This document shows positions 24,650 to 54,294 of a stretch of 64,000 bases of DNA, in pieces. Positions within the stretch are counted from its first letter, which is position 1. Each line of letters begins with the position of its first letter. Made by a program: the position numbers and the translations under genes. The notes beneath the pieces are model-generated. The model was not told the DNA's origin. It made no database searches and saw only the letters and a program-made list of their open reading frames with translations. Source of the DNA: Gavia stellata (taxonomy: Eukaryota > Chordata > Aves > Gaviiformes > Gaviidae); assembly GCF_030936135.1 (NCBI RefSeq), contig NC_082600.1, positions 19,165,943 through 19,229,942 on the forward strand, given 5' to 3'.

Positions 24650-26229
24650 AGGCTATTAATTTACAATGTTGGAGAAAAAGCTCAGACTCTGGTCTCTTTT
24701 TTCTTTGTCCTAATCATTAGGCTCGGTCATTTTGCTTGTTTGTTTGTTTTGTCACTTGTGTTTCCTGACAGCCGGTTTGCTTTTTGCTCAGTCTCTGTTC
24801 ATCGTACTTGTAGGTGTTTTAGTTTCAGATGTATCGTATTCTAAACGCACTCCCAAGTGTGGTGGGTTGGCTGTGAAAAGGGCAGTGCTGCTCTGCATCC
24901 CCATTTTCCCCACTGCGCATTCTGACCCCACCTTGTGCAGTCAACCACAGGGTGAGTTGGAAAACTACTTTTTTTTTTTTTAAAAAAAAAGTGTTTATTT
25001 TGGTGGCTTAGTTTTGCATCTAATCAGTGAGCTGGGCCAACTCATCCTGCAGCTGCATGTTTACTAGATCCAACAGGAATGGTTGTTGGCAAGGGAAAGC
25101 CGAACTGCCCCTCTGATAGCAGCCAGCCCTTTAGGCAAGTTCAGGACAGGCGGACATAGCCCCCATGTGTGGTGGGCAGAGCCAGAGGACCTGCCTTAGG
25201 AGGGCAGCCTCCACTAGGAAGCCAGGCTTTGGCTAGCTTAGGCCTACTGTCTTCCTGTGAATTCTACACACTTTGGCTTATACCAGAAGTACCCTTTGAC
25301 TTTGGTGGAAACATTTATTGAACTTGTTTGCTTGACTAAAATGCTATTTACTTCTTTTAGTGAATTTTGCATGATGCATATCCTGACCTATTGCTCTCCT
25401 CTTTGGACTCTTGTTTAATTTTATAAAAGAACGACTTTGTTTACTCTGAATTGCTATCTCCCAAGATACCTTAAGTCTGGTAAATATTCTGTCTCTAATC
25501 TAAGTAGGACAACACCCAATCTCTGTCAGCAGAGAACCCAAGATCTCATCTCTTTAAAGTGAAAGGCAAAGCATGCTTTGAATTTAAGTAGGACAGGCCG
25601 AGTTTGGGTTAAGCCATGTTGTCATTCTGGTTAGTAATACTATTCAGGCTCCATCAGGAAGATCGCTTATGCAGAGAAAAACTATGTTGATAGCCTTTTG
25701 AGGCTGGGATGAATCTTCAGACCTAAACTAAGGAGCCTCGTGTGGGAAGAGGTTCATATCCTGGGTTTGGTTTGAACTCATCTGTGTTGCATCATATCTC
25801 TTACTCACGTTAATACATCAAACCATGCAGAATTAGTGAGGACACTTCTCTTAAGCTTAGTACAAGTGTTTGCCTGTCATCGCAGCTGAAGTTTACATTA
25901 ATTCAGTGCCAAAAAAAAATTATGTCAGCAATCTGATGCTTATCTTTTCTGTAAATTGTACCCTGGTGATTTTGTTTTGAAGCTTTGTTTTTCAGTGATC
26001 TAATAGCCACACTTAAACTGGAGAGAACAGATAATTAGTCCCGAAATGAAGGCCCTTGGTGTTTAGGGGGGTTCTTGTGGTCATTGCAATGAGCTTTGAG
26101 TCTGCCCTGATGAGCAAGTTCTGGAGATGCTGCTTTGGCAGTTAAAATACCTTTGAAGTCCAAGAAAGCAATCTAGAACGACCATGACCCACTGGCCTCA
26201 AAACCTATTGGGCACTTAAATTAATTTGG

Positions 26230-26700
26230 CACCTATGCTTTGGAGCCTGGACCTGGATGTGGACTTGTACAATATGCTCCAGCCTGGGCAGGCAGATGCC
26301 TGGCTCCCTGCCCAGCTCTCCTGGGTGCCCAGCAAGGCAGAGCACGGCGTGCTGGGCCCCAGAGCTGCTGCAGCCTCATCGGCAGAGCGTGCCTGGGATA
26401 CGTTAACGCACGCACGTGTGGCGCCTCATCTTCATCTGAAGCATGGAGAGCTAGAAGGCTGCTTGGCTTTTGTGGGACAGCCTCATCACCAGAGCCATGG
26501 GACGGTCCCTTCCACCTGCAGGAATGCAACCCATCAGTCCCACAGAGCCCTCGTGCCTCCAGGCCGAGGGGGCTGGATGTGGCCCTGTCCGCCCTGCTTG
26601 TTGAAGCTGGGCGCACAGCATCAGGTAGTTCGTGCAGCCAGAAGATGGCCCAACCCTTGAGCAGGGCTTGGCAGGGGCTGGAGGGGGGCAGGTAAAGAGG
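26230..26700. other. GC-rich block inside presumed TC2N intron 1
   Basis: About 470 bp of raised GC content have frames open on both strands (up to 183 codons on the minus strand). I recognise no domain. There is no convincing CpG density, and the overlapping open frames point to composition rather than coding. Confidence 0.3.
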
Positions 26701-29700
26701 GACTAAGGGCGGGTTCTCTTTACAAAATTCAGGCATCCAGTCCGCTGTGTGTGTACCTCTTCCGATGAGGAAAGCACCTGCCATACAGAGAGGAGGGTTC
26801 GTCAGAACGAGGTTTAAAAGTAGCTTGAGCTAGTGGTGCTTCTGTGGTTAGCAGTGAACTGGTACAAAAACAAGTTGTGTTTCCTGTTTCTGAGAGATTC
26901 ATAAAACGTTGTTTAGTACTGATCTTCTAGGTGACAACAAAACATTCTCAAGACCAGTTTCATTTTGCAGTAGAGGAAAATTCAAAATGTTTCAGTTCTG
27001 GGATCTTTTGCAAAATCCCATCTTTTGCAAAATGGGATTGTTGGCCTCTAGATTGGGAACTCTCTGTCAATCTCCCTTCAGGTTCTCTGTCTGCTCAGCA
27101 GTCACCAGAGTAGCTAAAAGGCTTCCTTCACGAAACCTTGATTAAACACAGAACATCTCCCTGAATCATCCTGGCTTTCGTTCAGTTCAGTGGTACGTGT
27201 ACTTCCAGATCTAGTCTCACCACTGTGTGAAATCATGGGTCAAAAATCTCTTGTGAAGAGTGTTGATTTAAACTCAACAGGATAAAAAACCCCCATACAT
27301 TCGTGGTGTAGCTATTGTTCACTTTGTTTTAAGCAAATCTGTCCTGAGGGGAAAAAGGGGATGCTAAGTTCATGCTGCCAACTTCTGCTCTCAGGACCTC
27401 TGTCCTCTCAGGAGGGAGCGGAGCCCCACCACCGTGCCCCATAGTTGTAGCAGCATTTGGCCAATAATAATAGGGATGTTAGATGCTCCCGTAAAATTGA
27501 GACAGTTCTGATTTCTGCTGGTTTCTCCCAATATCTATGCAAAATTCTTTAAAAATAGCTCTTTTATGCAGTGCCTGGTTACCACTCATCTGCCTGGGCA
27601 GCTGCCAACTACTCCCGCCAGTACAGCTCTCTGAGAGGCACTGCTGGGGCTGTTAAAAGTGGTTGTGGGCCCCTGGTCTGGGTGGATTTAAAGCAAAAAA
27701 TAATAAATAGTTGTACCTTGTAAAGATGTGATATTCCTGGACTTTTATTTTAAAGTGTGTTTAAGCAGCTTCCTGAGCTCAGTGCATGTGCCCTGCAGAG
27801 CCATACTCCCAATCTGTTTTGGATTTGAATTAATTAAGATCAGTTCCCATTTCCTGTTCTCAAGTCATTAATTTACTCTGTTTTCATATAAGAGATGTAT
27901 TGCAGTCACCTGTTTCCTTTCTTAATCTCAGCCATAGTCTTTTAGCCTTCATTTATACAACTTATGTATTTCCTTCCTCTCACCACAGTGCTGTAACTGG
28001 TTATAGAGTGACAGTGCAGAGCAGAACTGCTGAACAGGGAATCCTCATCCTGTGGAAATCCATAATTTAAAGTTTTTTGGTTTTGTAATGAAACAGGTTA
28101 ACAATTAGATGTAAAATAACTAATAAAAAACTGCTTCACCTAAAACAAAGCAGTAGATGTGTGTATATAAAGAAGTATTCCATCTTGACTCTTATAGGTC
28201 AACAGCATTCCCATAAAATAGTTTTAATAGTAATGAAACTATTTTTCCATGCAAAACTGTTTGGGTTTTCTTATTTTTTTATATATACAGGAGGAGCTAT
28301 TTTTTCATTAGCTGTCTGGATATCGTATGTGTATCCATGTGTTTTCTGCGTGGCTCTGTGGTCATGGCAGAGGCTGAGGAGTCCTAGATGCCATTCAGTA
28401 CTCTTTTTCAGGGTTGAGCTGGTTTCCACGGGCCATCTTTTCAAAGCTAAGACATGTTTAGCCATGTTGGGGAACTCCACTGTGCAAGCAGATGCTCTTG
28501 CCTAAAATACCTTCTTCTTGGCTGTCCTATTGAAAAATGCATCCAGATGTTTCCAGTTCTCTTTGGTATCAGGGCTATAGAGGGACTGCTGACAGTTCTA
28601 TTTTTGTGGCTTCCTGGCATTACTGCAGAAGGAGAAAAAATTGGATTAAAACCTGACACAGAATACTTAAAGAAAGTCTTAAGTTTTAGGTTAGATTATA
28701 AAGTAACCACTGATGATTGTCATGATTTTTTCCTAATCTGCTTAGAGCAAAGGACTTATCTTATGTTGAATTCTTTCCATGTTCTCATCAAAAGCCAAGT
28801 TCTTTTTACAGATATTTCAGTCTCTTAAGTTTTCTTTTTTGGTGTCCTGATTTCAACTCTTGCTTTGCTGTTTTCCATCTGAGTCCAAAATGATCTGCAG
28901 TCCAACATAATGGATTTATTCTTTTGTGTTTACTGCCCCAATACATACCATATTGTACATCCTTGTCCAAGTCAGTGAATTTATCTACAGTTCACAGGAA
29001 CAGTGTTGTCAGTTAGTAATTGGATGAATTGGTTACTTGCCTAATGCAGCATTAGGAAGAAACACTCTATCAACTTTTACAGCCCAGAGCGTAGGGGATT
29101 CAGCATATTAAAATCCCAAGTTTTAAGCTTTATCATGGGATAGATTTATAATGTTCCATTCTTAATTCAAATATAAATCTTGCATGAGAAAAATTGGCTC
29201 AGATTTATGAAAGTTGTTCTTTTGGCCCTTGTAAATAATATTATTAATCTTCTTCATACTGGGGCAGGCTTGGATTAAGTCTGCATTTAACGGCTGCAGG
29301 TGCAAGGCTATAATGCTAAGCCAGAGTCAGGGTGTCCCTGGGGGCCATGTCAGAATGACGACTTTGGATCGTGTACTTGTGCCAGGGCTTGTTCCCCTTC
29401 TCCAAGGGGTGCCTGGAAAGCAGAAGCAGTTGTTCCTGTAGCACAATAGCTCAAGCACACACACCTGCTCAGCTTTATTTTTCTTCAAGGAAGTAGGCAA
29501 GAGCAATTAGTTCTTCTTTGCGACGTACTCTCAGTTCGGTGGTCGGTGCCTGGGCTGCGTGTGCAGACACACTGCACTGAAGGCCATTTGGCCTCCTCCA
29601 GTCTGGAGCCCTGGGAAGAAGCAGCTGCTGAGCTGAAGGAGACCACAGCTAGATTGCGCAAGTGCTCTTTCTGTAGGGTTCAGCTCAGGGCCTGCACAAT

Positions 29701-30864
29701 GGGAGACCTATATTAGATCATCTTTGTCTGGGCAGAGAAGCTGGAGGGAGAAGGGAAAGTTGCAGGGGGACACAGCATGGTCTCTCACAACTGCATGTAG
29801 GAAGATGTGGCTGTTCCAGGCAAAGCTTCTGCCTTGGTTCAGTTAGAGCTAGACCTCCTCGGCAGGACAACATATAAAGCAGGTCATGGGACCACACTAA
29901 GCTCTGCTTTTACTGCTACGACAACTGGTCAGCTAAGAATTGACTTCCGAGGTGGTTTTCTTTGCCTCAGGAGAAGGCTGCTAAAGCTGAATAAGTAATA
30001 TTTTTGTACAATTGTCACATCCCGACTGACAGCAGTGAAGTATTGAACACTCCTGCTGATTACAAGGGTTTAAAACTTTAGGTGCAACTGTTATGTCTAG
30101 GAGAGCCCAGCAAACAGTATCTTACCTGAATGCTACAGCAGTCACCAGAGGGGCTGTGGAGACGCTCTCTGCAGGCTCCCATCTTCCTCCTCTTCTCCAC
30201 TTGCTCAGAATACAGTCAGGAGGATGCAGAGGCAATCAGTTTGGGATGTCAGTACAAGTAACAGTACAGGTAGCAGTCTGGGATCTTACTACAATGCTGT
30301 GGGAATGAGAGCAATCTTGCCCTTGCAAGTATTAATTAATGAAATATATTCTCACCTTAGATTATCCTGTGACATTGTTGAGTCTGAGCATAGTTCAGTT
30401 GTGGTATCAGCCTGAATAAAACTGGTCAGAGAAGCAGGGTAATGTTTTGAGAAGACCTATACAAAACAGACTCGAATGGCATAAAACCTACAGATGTAAA
30501 CTTGTCTATATGGATTGCTTTGGTCTCCTTAGCTTACTGAAGAGAAATGTAAGAGAAGGTTAGATTCTAATCTTTTAAGATCAGAATGAAGAAAAGAGAT
30601 ACTGCCGATATTTAACACTCTTAATATAACAAATACATAAAAACTGGGGGAAACAATTAAACTGGAAATAGAGTTAAAATATTAACAGTGAAGGCGATGA
30701 GCTATTGGAATATTTTCTGAAATAAAACCCAAGTGTCTTCCTGCTTAAGTTGCTCAGTGTAGTGCAGGAGTAACTGGTTGAAATCCAGTGTTTTCAGTAA
30801 CTGAAGAGGCTGGGACAAGGGCGTATAATGGGCCTTCTGGTCTCTGTAAGTGAATGAGAGGAGT

Positions 30865-31085
30865 TTGCAGGACAGGACTGCGCTGGTTCAGACCAGTGGT
30901 CCGTTCAGTTTCCTGTTTCTGGGATCAGCGAGAGGAACCCGTAAAGCTTCCCCCAACGGGCTGTTGTGCCATCATTTTCCAGCGCAGGAAGGTGCTTCCT
31001 GTGCCCGGGCAGTTAGTGGTTTGTTTGCATCATGGAGCGTGACACTTTTCCCAGCAACTTTTTACCGTCTATTTCTGTTACCAGG
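30865..31085 (+). repeat. Ancient sauropsid interspersed repeat (likely)
   Basis: The segment contains the recognisable phrase CTGGTTCAGACCAGTGGTCC, followed by a diverged copy of 'cagtttcctgtttctggg' and, later, 'GCAGTTAGTGGTTTGTTTGCA'. I recall similar phrases from a family of old repeats spread through turtle, crocodile and bird genomes. The family name is not certain, and the copy is strongly diverged. Confidence 0.4.
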
Positions 31086-32479
31086 TTTAATTGTGTAAGT
31101 ACTTAAACAACGCCGCCAGGCTCTTTGCCCCAGGAAAGCCGTGCAACGGTCCATCATAAAATCCCCATCATCTAAACTAGGTTAATGATGCGTAGTCTTT
31201 TTTTTCAGTTTTAAATATGCAATTACTCTTTTTCTTCATTTATTTGCTACACTGGGAGAGCTTTGCATGTCTTCATTATGTTTCTGTCAAACTGTTTCTA
31301 AGATGTCTCTCACAAGAATGCCTTTCTTCTTGTGTCCTTCAAAGCCTTCTCATAACTTCTCTGTTTCTGTTGTGTCATTTCAGCATCTCCTTTGTGATCC
31401 ACTGCTTTCAGGGTGAAATCCTTTTCTCTCTACAGGCATAAAAGAAAGGAAAGCCTCATGTTTTCTTCATTTCCTTGGAAGGCAGAAGAACTGGAATAAT
31501 TTCTGTGTGCAAATTCCACGCGCTTTCGTGCTTTTCCCTGAGTTACAGTTACAAGCAGAGAAGAAGGGTGTATGTACACACACACCCACTAGTTACTGCA
31601 GGTATCACTGTTGTGGGGTTCTCCTGAAACGGGCATAGATATGAGCCTTTTGTCATGCACCTGGTAGGTGTGTGTTGGCATGACGTTTTTTGTTTCCTTT
31701 GTTTTTTCTTTTCTTGCTCCAGAGAACCTACTACTGCCTAGGTTTCTAATGAATAGGAACAAAAGCTTGTGCCCTGTCTTTTCACATGCTCAGACCCACT
31801 TGAAGTGCCTCTCTCCCCTGTGTAGATGGTACAAATCAGACCTGCCTACAGTCCCAGAAAAACTAGGGCTTTTTTTTAAACCGTGGACTTTATGTCTTTG
31901 GCAAGTGTATGCCCGTGCATGGCACTACGTGCGTAGGTGGGTGCATGTGCTGTCCTTGCTGCTACAGTAATAAAGTACCTGGAGGCAAATTTCTCAGAAC
32001 CATTTAAGCTGTTTTACTAGTGTTGACCAGTTTCGAGATGCAGTGGTCACAAGCCACCCCTCTTCAGATGAAGAGCTGTGCTTAGACGAGTGCACAGCTC
32101 CCAGACACTGTCCCCCAGAAACAAAATGACAAGGCAGCTGGCTGTGGAAGCTAAACCTTTTGCAGCGTCTGCGCCGTCAAAGACAGTCCATGTGACCTGC
32201 AGCAGAAGCAGCTTTTGCTGTGTGTGTTTTTGTTAATCATCGGGAGACCTGCGGTGGTATTGTTATGCTCTTTGAAGGTTTTATATGACTGGGATTGACT
32301 GCATCTCCTGGATCTGAAAGGCAGAACGGCACAGAGGTAGCATAAACATGATGTTTGGCTGCGGCGTGAACCAGCAAGCTTGAGCTCGCTTTCTCCCCAG
32401 GGCAGATCCTCAGCTGTTGCAAAGTGTCGTGGCTCCACTGGGGCTACTGGAGCTGCAGACAGTGTCACTTGAGGATCTG

Positions 32480-32752
32480 ATAGGACGTGATAGGGCAAGA
32501 GGAAATGGCCTCAAGTTGCGCCAAGGGAGGTTTAGATTGGATATTAGGAAAAACTTCTCCACTGAAAGGGTTATCAAGCAATGGAACAGGCTGCCCAGGG
32601 AAGTGGTCGAGTTGCCATCCCTGGAGGTATTTAGAAGACGTGTAGACGTGGTGCTTAGGAACATGGTTTAGTGGTGGACTTGGCAGGTTAGGTTTATACT
32701 TGCACTCGATGATCTTAAGGGTCTTTTCCAATCAAAATGATTCTATGATCTG
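32480..32752 (+). mobile_element. CR1 LINE 3' end fragment
   Basis: The + strand reads as the last part of the CR1 ORF2 ([22 protein letters not shown], then [26 protein letters not shown]) followed by the typical CR1 tail. The tail includes CTCGATGATCTTAAGGGTCTTTTCCAA and ends with ATGATTCTATGAT. It is better preserved than the copy at 4.7-5.1 kb, so probably younger. It is 5'-truncated, as usual for CR1, and sits in the presumed first intron of TC2N in sense orientation. Confidence 0.93.
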
Positions 32753-33599
32753 TCCCAAATGCTTAATAACAACCAATCATCCCTGTTTCCGGATATTTTC
32801 TTTTACACCTCCTGCTTTGTGAGGACTTACTGCTACTAGAAATTTTGCCGTGATGTGTTTCTGGAACACAGATCTGAGAATGCATTTTATATATTTATGG
32901 CTGGCAATAAATCTCATAACGTTTTAAACCTCTGGTTTAGCCAGCTTTCCCAGTTTGAGATCGGCTATTTCACCTTTGTGTCTATTTCATAGTTTTAAAT
33001 GTGTTACCTGATCAACTCCTATGAAGCAGTGCTGTGACTAAATGCAGTAAAAATACATCGGCAGCCCACAAAATTGTTGCAAAACACACCCTTTAGTCAC
33101 AAGGCAGCAAAGACCTGACATTTCTTTTCAGACTGCTTTCAGCTTTTAGTATTTAATATTGCAATCATCCGTTTTCTATCATGTTCTTTTCTTTTAATGA
33201 GTTGTTGAAAATATTTACTTTCTTCTCCAAACATCTCTGTCTTGTAATCATTCTGGAGGCATCTGGAACTGAAGTCTTCGATACTCTGTTTATCTGATTT
33301 TAGCTCATTCAAAATTTCTATCAGAGAAATCTGGAAGTCATTAAGATAATTTATGTTTTCGATCTAAACCCGTTAAAATAGTAGTGATTGTAATTCTCTA
33401 GGCTCTGTGTATGTGTGTGGTTGGTTTTTAGACTTTGTTGTTTCCAGGATGTTCTAATAACCTTGGCTCTCCTTCTGCCTTAGTGTGGAAGGACTATTGC
33501 CTAGTTACATTTGATTATTTTATTCTGGCTTGATAGTGGGAAGAGAGAAATGAAAAAGCATACTGAAATCGGTGGAAAACACCAAGAAGGACAGAGAAT

Positions 33600-33715
33600 T
33601 TGAGACAGAGTGACAAGATCTGGGTTCAGTTCCCCCTTCTGCTGCAAGTGATTGGATTTCTCTATCTCAGTTTTTTGTCTGAAAATCAGGGATAATTATC
33701 CTTTTCCTCCTGTCC
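33600..33715 (+). repeat. MIR-like SINE
   Basis: The order of landmarks follows the MIR consensus: GATCTGGGTTCAGTTCCC (B-box region), TTCTGCTGCAAGTGATT, CTATCTCAGTTTTTTGTCTG, then AAAATCAGGGATAATTATCC. MIR elements are ancient tRNA-derived SINEs shared across amniotes, so this copy predates birds. The assignment is from memory of the consensus. Confidence 0.65.
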
Positions 33716-36700
33716 TTTTCTCAGTCTAATACCTCCAAAATGGAGAATGTCTGTGACGTATGCATATTGCATACGTATGTATTGCCTAACAAAAACTGAC
33801 CCCAAAACTTACAGCTAGGGTCAAGGAGTCCTAACTACTTGTTAAGATGGATGGCATTGCTGGGAAGTCAGTACTTCTTTGGAATTTGATGGTGCACCTC
33901 ACAAATGTCTGTATGGTTTAGGTTTATTTGGTAAATTTATTCCCAGACAAATGCATGTTAGTACAACCTTTTAACAACTGTTAAATGATATACTGAGGAT
34001 TTTTGGGTAGCTGACACCAGCAAAAGGTTCTGGCCTATGGGAGAAATTTAATCTTTGATAGAAATGTCAACTTCTGTCAAGATCATGAAATACTTGTTTA
34101 ATCTTCTGCAAGATTTTTGTTTGATTTCAGCTAACCTGCTAAATTTCTTTCTGTCCCACATGGTTAAGACAAAACTTTTGCATGTAGTGAAAGCTGTATA
34201 ACTAACCGTAGGCAGCTTGGGAAATACAGATATGCAAAAACAAATAAACTGGGAGCCAAGCCATCTAATTTACTGCCAGGATTGCTCTTCCGAACTAAAC
34301 CAAAAAACCAAATATATTTATCTCTGTGGCTTAATTAAGTGAATTAAAACTTTAAAAGGTAATTGAGACCATCCATGTTGTGATTTCACAAACAAAGCAA
34401 AGTGTTCTAAGCAGAATGAGGGATCACTGTATTTAGACGATCTGTCCCTCAGCAAATGCTGTCATGTTTTTGTAATGTGGCTGTGGTATAAGTCTAGAAA
34501 CACAAGGACAAATTTTGTCACTGAAACCATTATGTTTTTAAGCTTAAGAAAAGTGTAAACAGTGTTCTAGTCGCTTACTCTTGGAACTTTCTTTTCAAAA
34601 TACTGTATTTAAGCTGAAACTGAATTGGAAAGTCTAAGCTATGTGTCTACATACTTTGGCATTGGCTACTGATGTTACCTTGCCTACAAAATAGTAGCCT
34701 GTAAATAGTGTACTCTCTTCTTTACAATAGGCAGTGATGAATTGCTTTATATTTGTCTACAGATAGAAAAAAATGTGTGAATGTTTGCGTATTGATAAAT
34801 GGGGAAAAAAGTTAATGGTCAAAGACTATCACAGGTTACTTGGTCTTACTGTGAAAAGCACAGTCTTTTTTTAATGATAGATGTACAAAAGATGTAGAAT
34901 TGCATTATTACTGTTATATCCTCAATACCTATATGTAGCCCTTTCTTTCTAGGCAAGGCACTCAACCCCGTGATGGAAAGGCAACTGCTCGTGACAGATG
35001 ATTTACATTTCTTTATTTGCTCACATTAACGGTTTCAGCTAAACAATTCTGGGGAAAGAAATTACTATCATGAACTGAATTTTCTCTGATGCAGAAAAAC
35101 TAATTTTTCCACTTTATGTAGCTGGAAAGCAGGGCCGTTACTAACATTTTGGTTTCTTCACCAGCAGTAGTGAATAAATTCAATCTGGACATTTTGAGAT
35201 AAAAGACTGTTTTGCCTGTGCAAACTGCCACTGAGGCTTAGATACCATTGTTGCGAAGCTTAGAGCAAATGAAGCAGCTGTTTCAGCCCATTTGAACAAG
35301 GGGAACGAGAGTAAAGTATATTAACTCCAGCTGTGTACTGATAACAGCTGGGAAGGAAAATCACTGCAAGGGAACCTTAAAGTAAACTTTGAATTCTAGC
35401 AGGCTTAGCTATTGTGAGTGTGCTTCTGAGGAAGGAGCAGTGGTGAAAATTTGATCCTTAGAAACGTGGAGAATTTAATGAGAAATTCCCGTGCCTCTTT
35501 TTGTGCTTCTGTAAAGATGCGGAGCAGGTTCTGGAGTCGGTGGTGTTGCCTCTGAAGATTTTCGATGCAGATCTCATACTGTACGTACACTCATGGGCAA
35601 TTTTGAGATCAGGGCAAGTACGGAGTGATGGATTCTGTGCAGAGTAATGGTGTCCCTTTTAAAGCAGGAGATTGCATCCCTGCCCTGTCTGGTTAGAGAC
35701 TACACTGTAATCTCTTCAGTAGTGTTCTGTTTTCCAGAATAATGTGCATGAGCATTCAGGCTACTTCTGAGGTTTTTATATTCAGGTCACCTGCATTTTG
35801 TTCATTTTGGTCTATTGAGCATGAAGAGCAGTATAAAACTAGAGGAAATAATTAATGTCACTTAGTGGTAAAACCAGCAAAAATTATTCAGAGAAATGGT
35901 ATTAAACCGAATATTCCCTTAGGTCCTTGTTGCAGTAGAATAATGGTTTACTTAGGTTTAGGTCTAATGGGAATATATTTTAAGAATTTCGTTCTAATCA
36001 GTACTTTGTGATAGCTCATGATTAAGAATAATTTTGGAAAAGTTATGTAGTTGTAATAATAAACCACTGTATTTCACACTAGTATTTTAAAGATAATAAG
36101 TTAATTCGAGGCTTCCTCATGAAGATATGTGCTCGCAGTGACTTTGCAAAACCCGTAAGTTAAAACATAAATAGCAGTGCTGAGGTATTGTAAAGCGCAA
36201 AAGAGCAGGTCAGTAAGTATGTGCTACGTTTGGTCAGTATTTGCAGATTGATACATCTATTGATAATTTTCAGTTGCACCCTACCCATGGAAATAAATAA
36301 TGTTAAGACAAGAAAACACATGTTTCCTAAGGTAGATGAAGTGTCGTAGCTTAATATCTCCACTTGGCATCCATAAGAATTTTGAGGGGCTTTTAATGAA
36401 ATAAACGTTTTGGGGATATTAGCGTTGTTTCCATGGTATTTGTGTGGTTCCCGAGCTGTCTTTGAATACCCATACAAAGAAAATGATGGCACTGTTCAAG
36501 CTGCAGGCGGCAATGGCTTCTGTGCTGGAACATGGAAGCTTTCGGCAATTTCTTGCTATTGAGATAACCGAGCAGACGTGTCCATTTTTATGTAATTGTC
36601 ACCTTTCCTCTGTGCTTTTCCCCGTTCTCTTACTTGTTGTCTTCCCCATCCCTTCAGCTTATGTTCATGTTCTGTTTGGTGTCTTCTAACCTCGATGGAG

Positions 36701-37595
36701 TTGGAATCATGTCTTGGGTATGTTCTACAGAGAACCTTGTGTACTTTAGGTACATGAAAAGGACTAGACTTAGACAGCTAACGTTTTGGACAGGAGGCAA
36801 CGCAGCTGTCTGTGTCCCTCTGAAAAGAGAACATAAGGATATGAATAAAGACATTTAAATGAGGCCAGTTAGTATTGTCATAAAGTTCTTCTAATGTTAA
36901 CCAGCTGTTACAAACTTGTTCTCATTCTTTAGTAGATTACATGCCTCTTATTTTGCTGGAAGTTAGCGCGCTCTATTTCTGTTTGCATAGCAGACAATTA
37001 TATAATAAAACAGGTCTTCAGCTTCATGTGTATACAATTATGAGAAAGCAGTAGTTCCTCAAAGAAGGCAATTTTGGCATCATTCATAAAGCGTGTTTTC
37101 AAATGTAAAGTATGGAGTATGCTGAGTGAAAAATGTAAACGCGTATGGATGTATGTGAAAATAGCACATGAGTGAAAGAGGATAGGAGAAACATGAGCAA
37201 GGGAAATAAAATAAAAAACACATCTTGGAAATGACTTGACAAGACCAAATCAAAACAGCTGTAAAGCTGAGTAAACTCCAAAGCCCAGTGGCACACACAA
37301 ATACGAGGAGAATTCTAGTGTTCCTGAAAGACAGGGACCTGTCTGAATGGGTCACTGAAAGTACTTGGATGCCATACGTTAAAATGATTATCTCTTTCCT
37401 TGTGCTTTTGTATAAAAAATAATTTGTCTCAGTGAGGGAAGTCTGATGGCTCTGATCCTTTTATGACTGAATTTAACTTTCTCATTGACCCTGGGACTGT
37501 GTCCAATAAGCAATCGCGTATTAAATAACTGATAATATTGCACTTTGGTTTCAATTATTCCCATCTACTGTGGTTTGTTTTATTGTGTTTTTCAG

Positions 37596-37655
37596 GTTTG
37601 ATAGCTACATTGGATCTTTGGTTGTGGTCTCCTCTGAATTACAACACTGAAAACA
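37596..37655 (+). other. TC2N: TC2N 5' UTR in first coding exon
   Basis: The exon follows a polypyrimidine tract and acceptor (TTGTGTTTTTCAG ending at 37595). The 60 bases before the start codon contain an in-frame TGA at 37635-37637, so the reading frame cannot extend upstream and the ATG at 37656 is the first possible start. Confidence 0.8.
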
Positions 37656-54220
<16,565 letters not shown>

Positions 54221-54288
54221 AGACTGGAGATGCAACTCAGGACTGATTTTTTCTACAAAGATACTCCTAAGCTGTTTCAAATAGTATA

Positions 54289-54294
54289 AATAAA
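54289..54294 (+). terminator. TC2N: Proximal TC2N poly(A) signal candidate
   Basis: Canonical AATAAA 69 bases after the stop codon. Downstream sequence (TATTGTCTAC, then GTTCTTCAG) is moderately U/GU-rich. Use of this site would give a very short UTR. Confidence 0.4.

Larger units (their letters stand above)
22340..37595 (+). other. TC2N: Presumed first intron of TC2N
   Basis: If transcription begins in the CpG island, these 15 kb are intron 1. They hold a CR1 fragment, MIR-like and other ancient repeats, a short TG run and a GC-rich block near 26.4 kb, each listed separately. No coding exon was found. The acceptor at the end is TGTTTTTCAG, 37586-37595. Extra non-coding exons inside cannot be excluded. 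Confidence 0.55.

Noticed and set aside
26226..26784. 144-183 codon frames on both strands
   Set aside because: Mutually overlapping, GC-driven, with no domain recognised.
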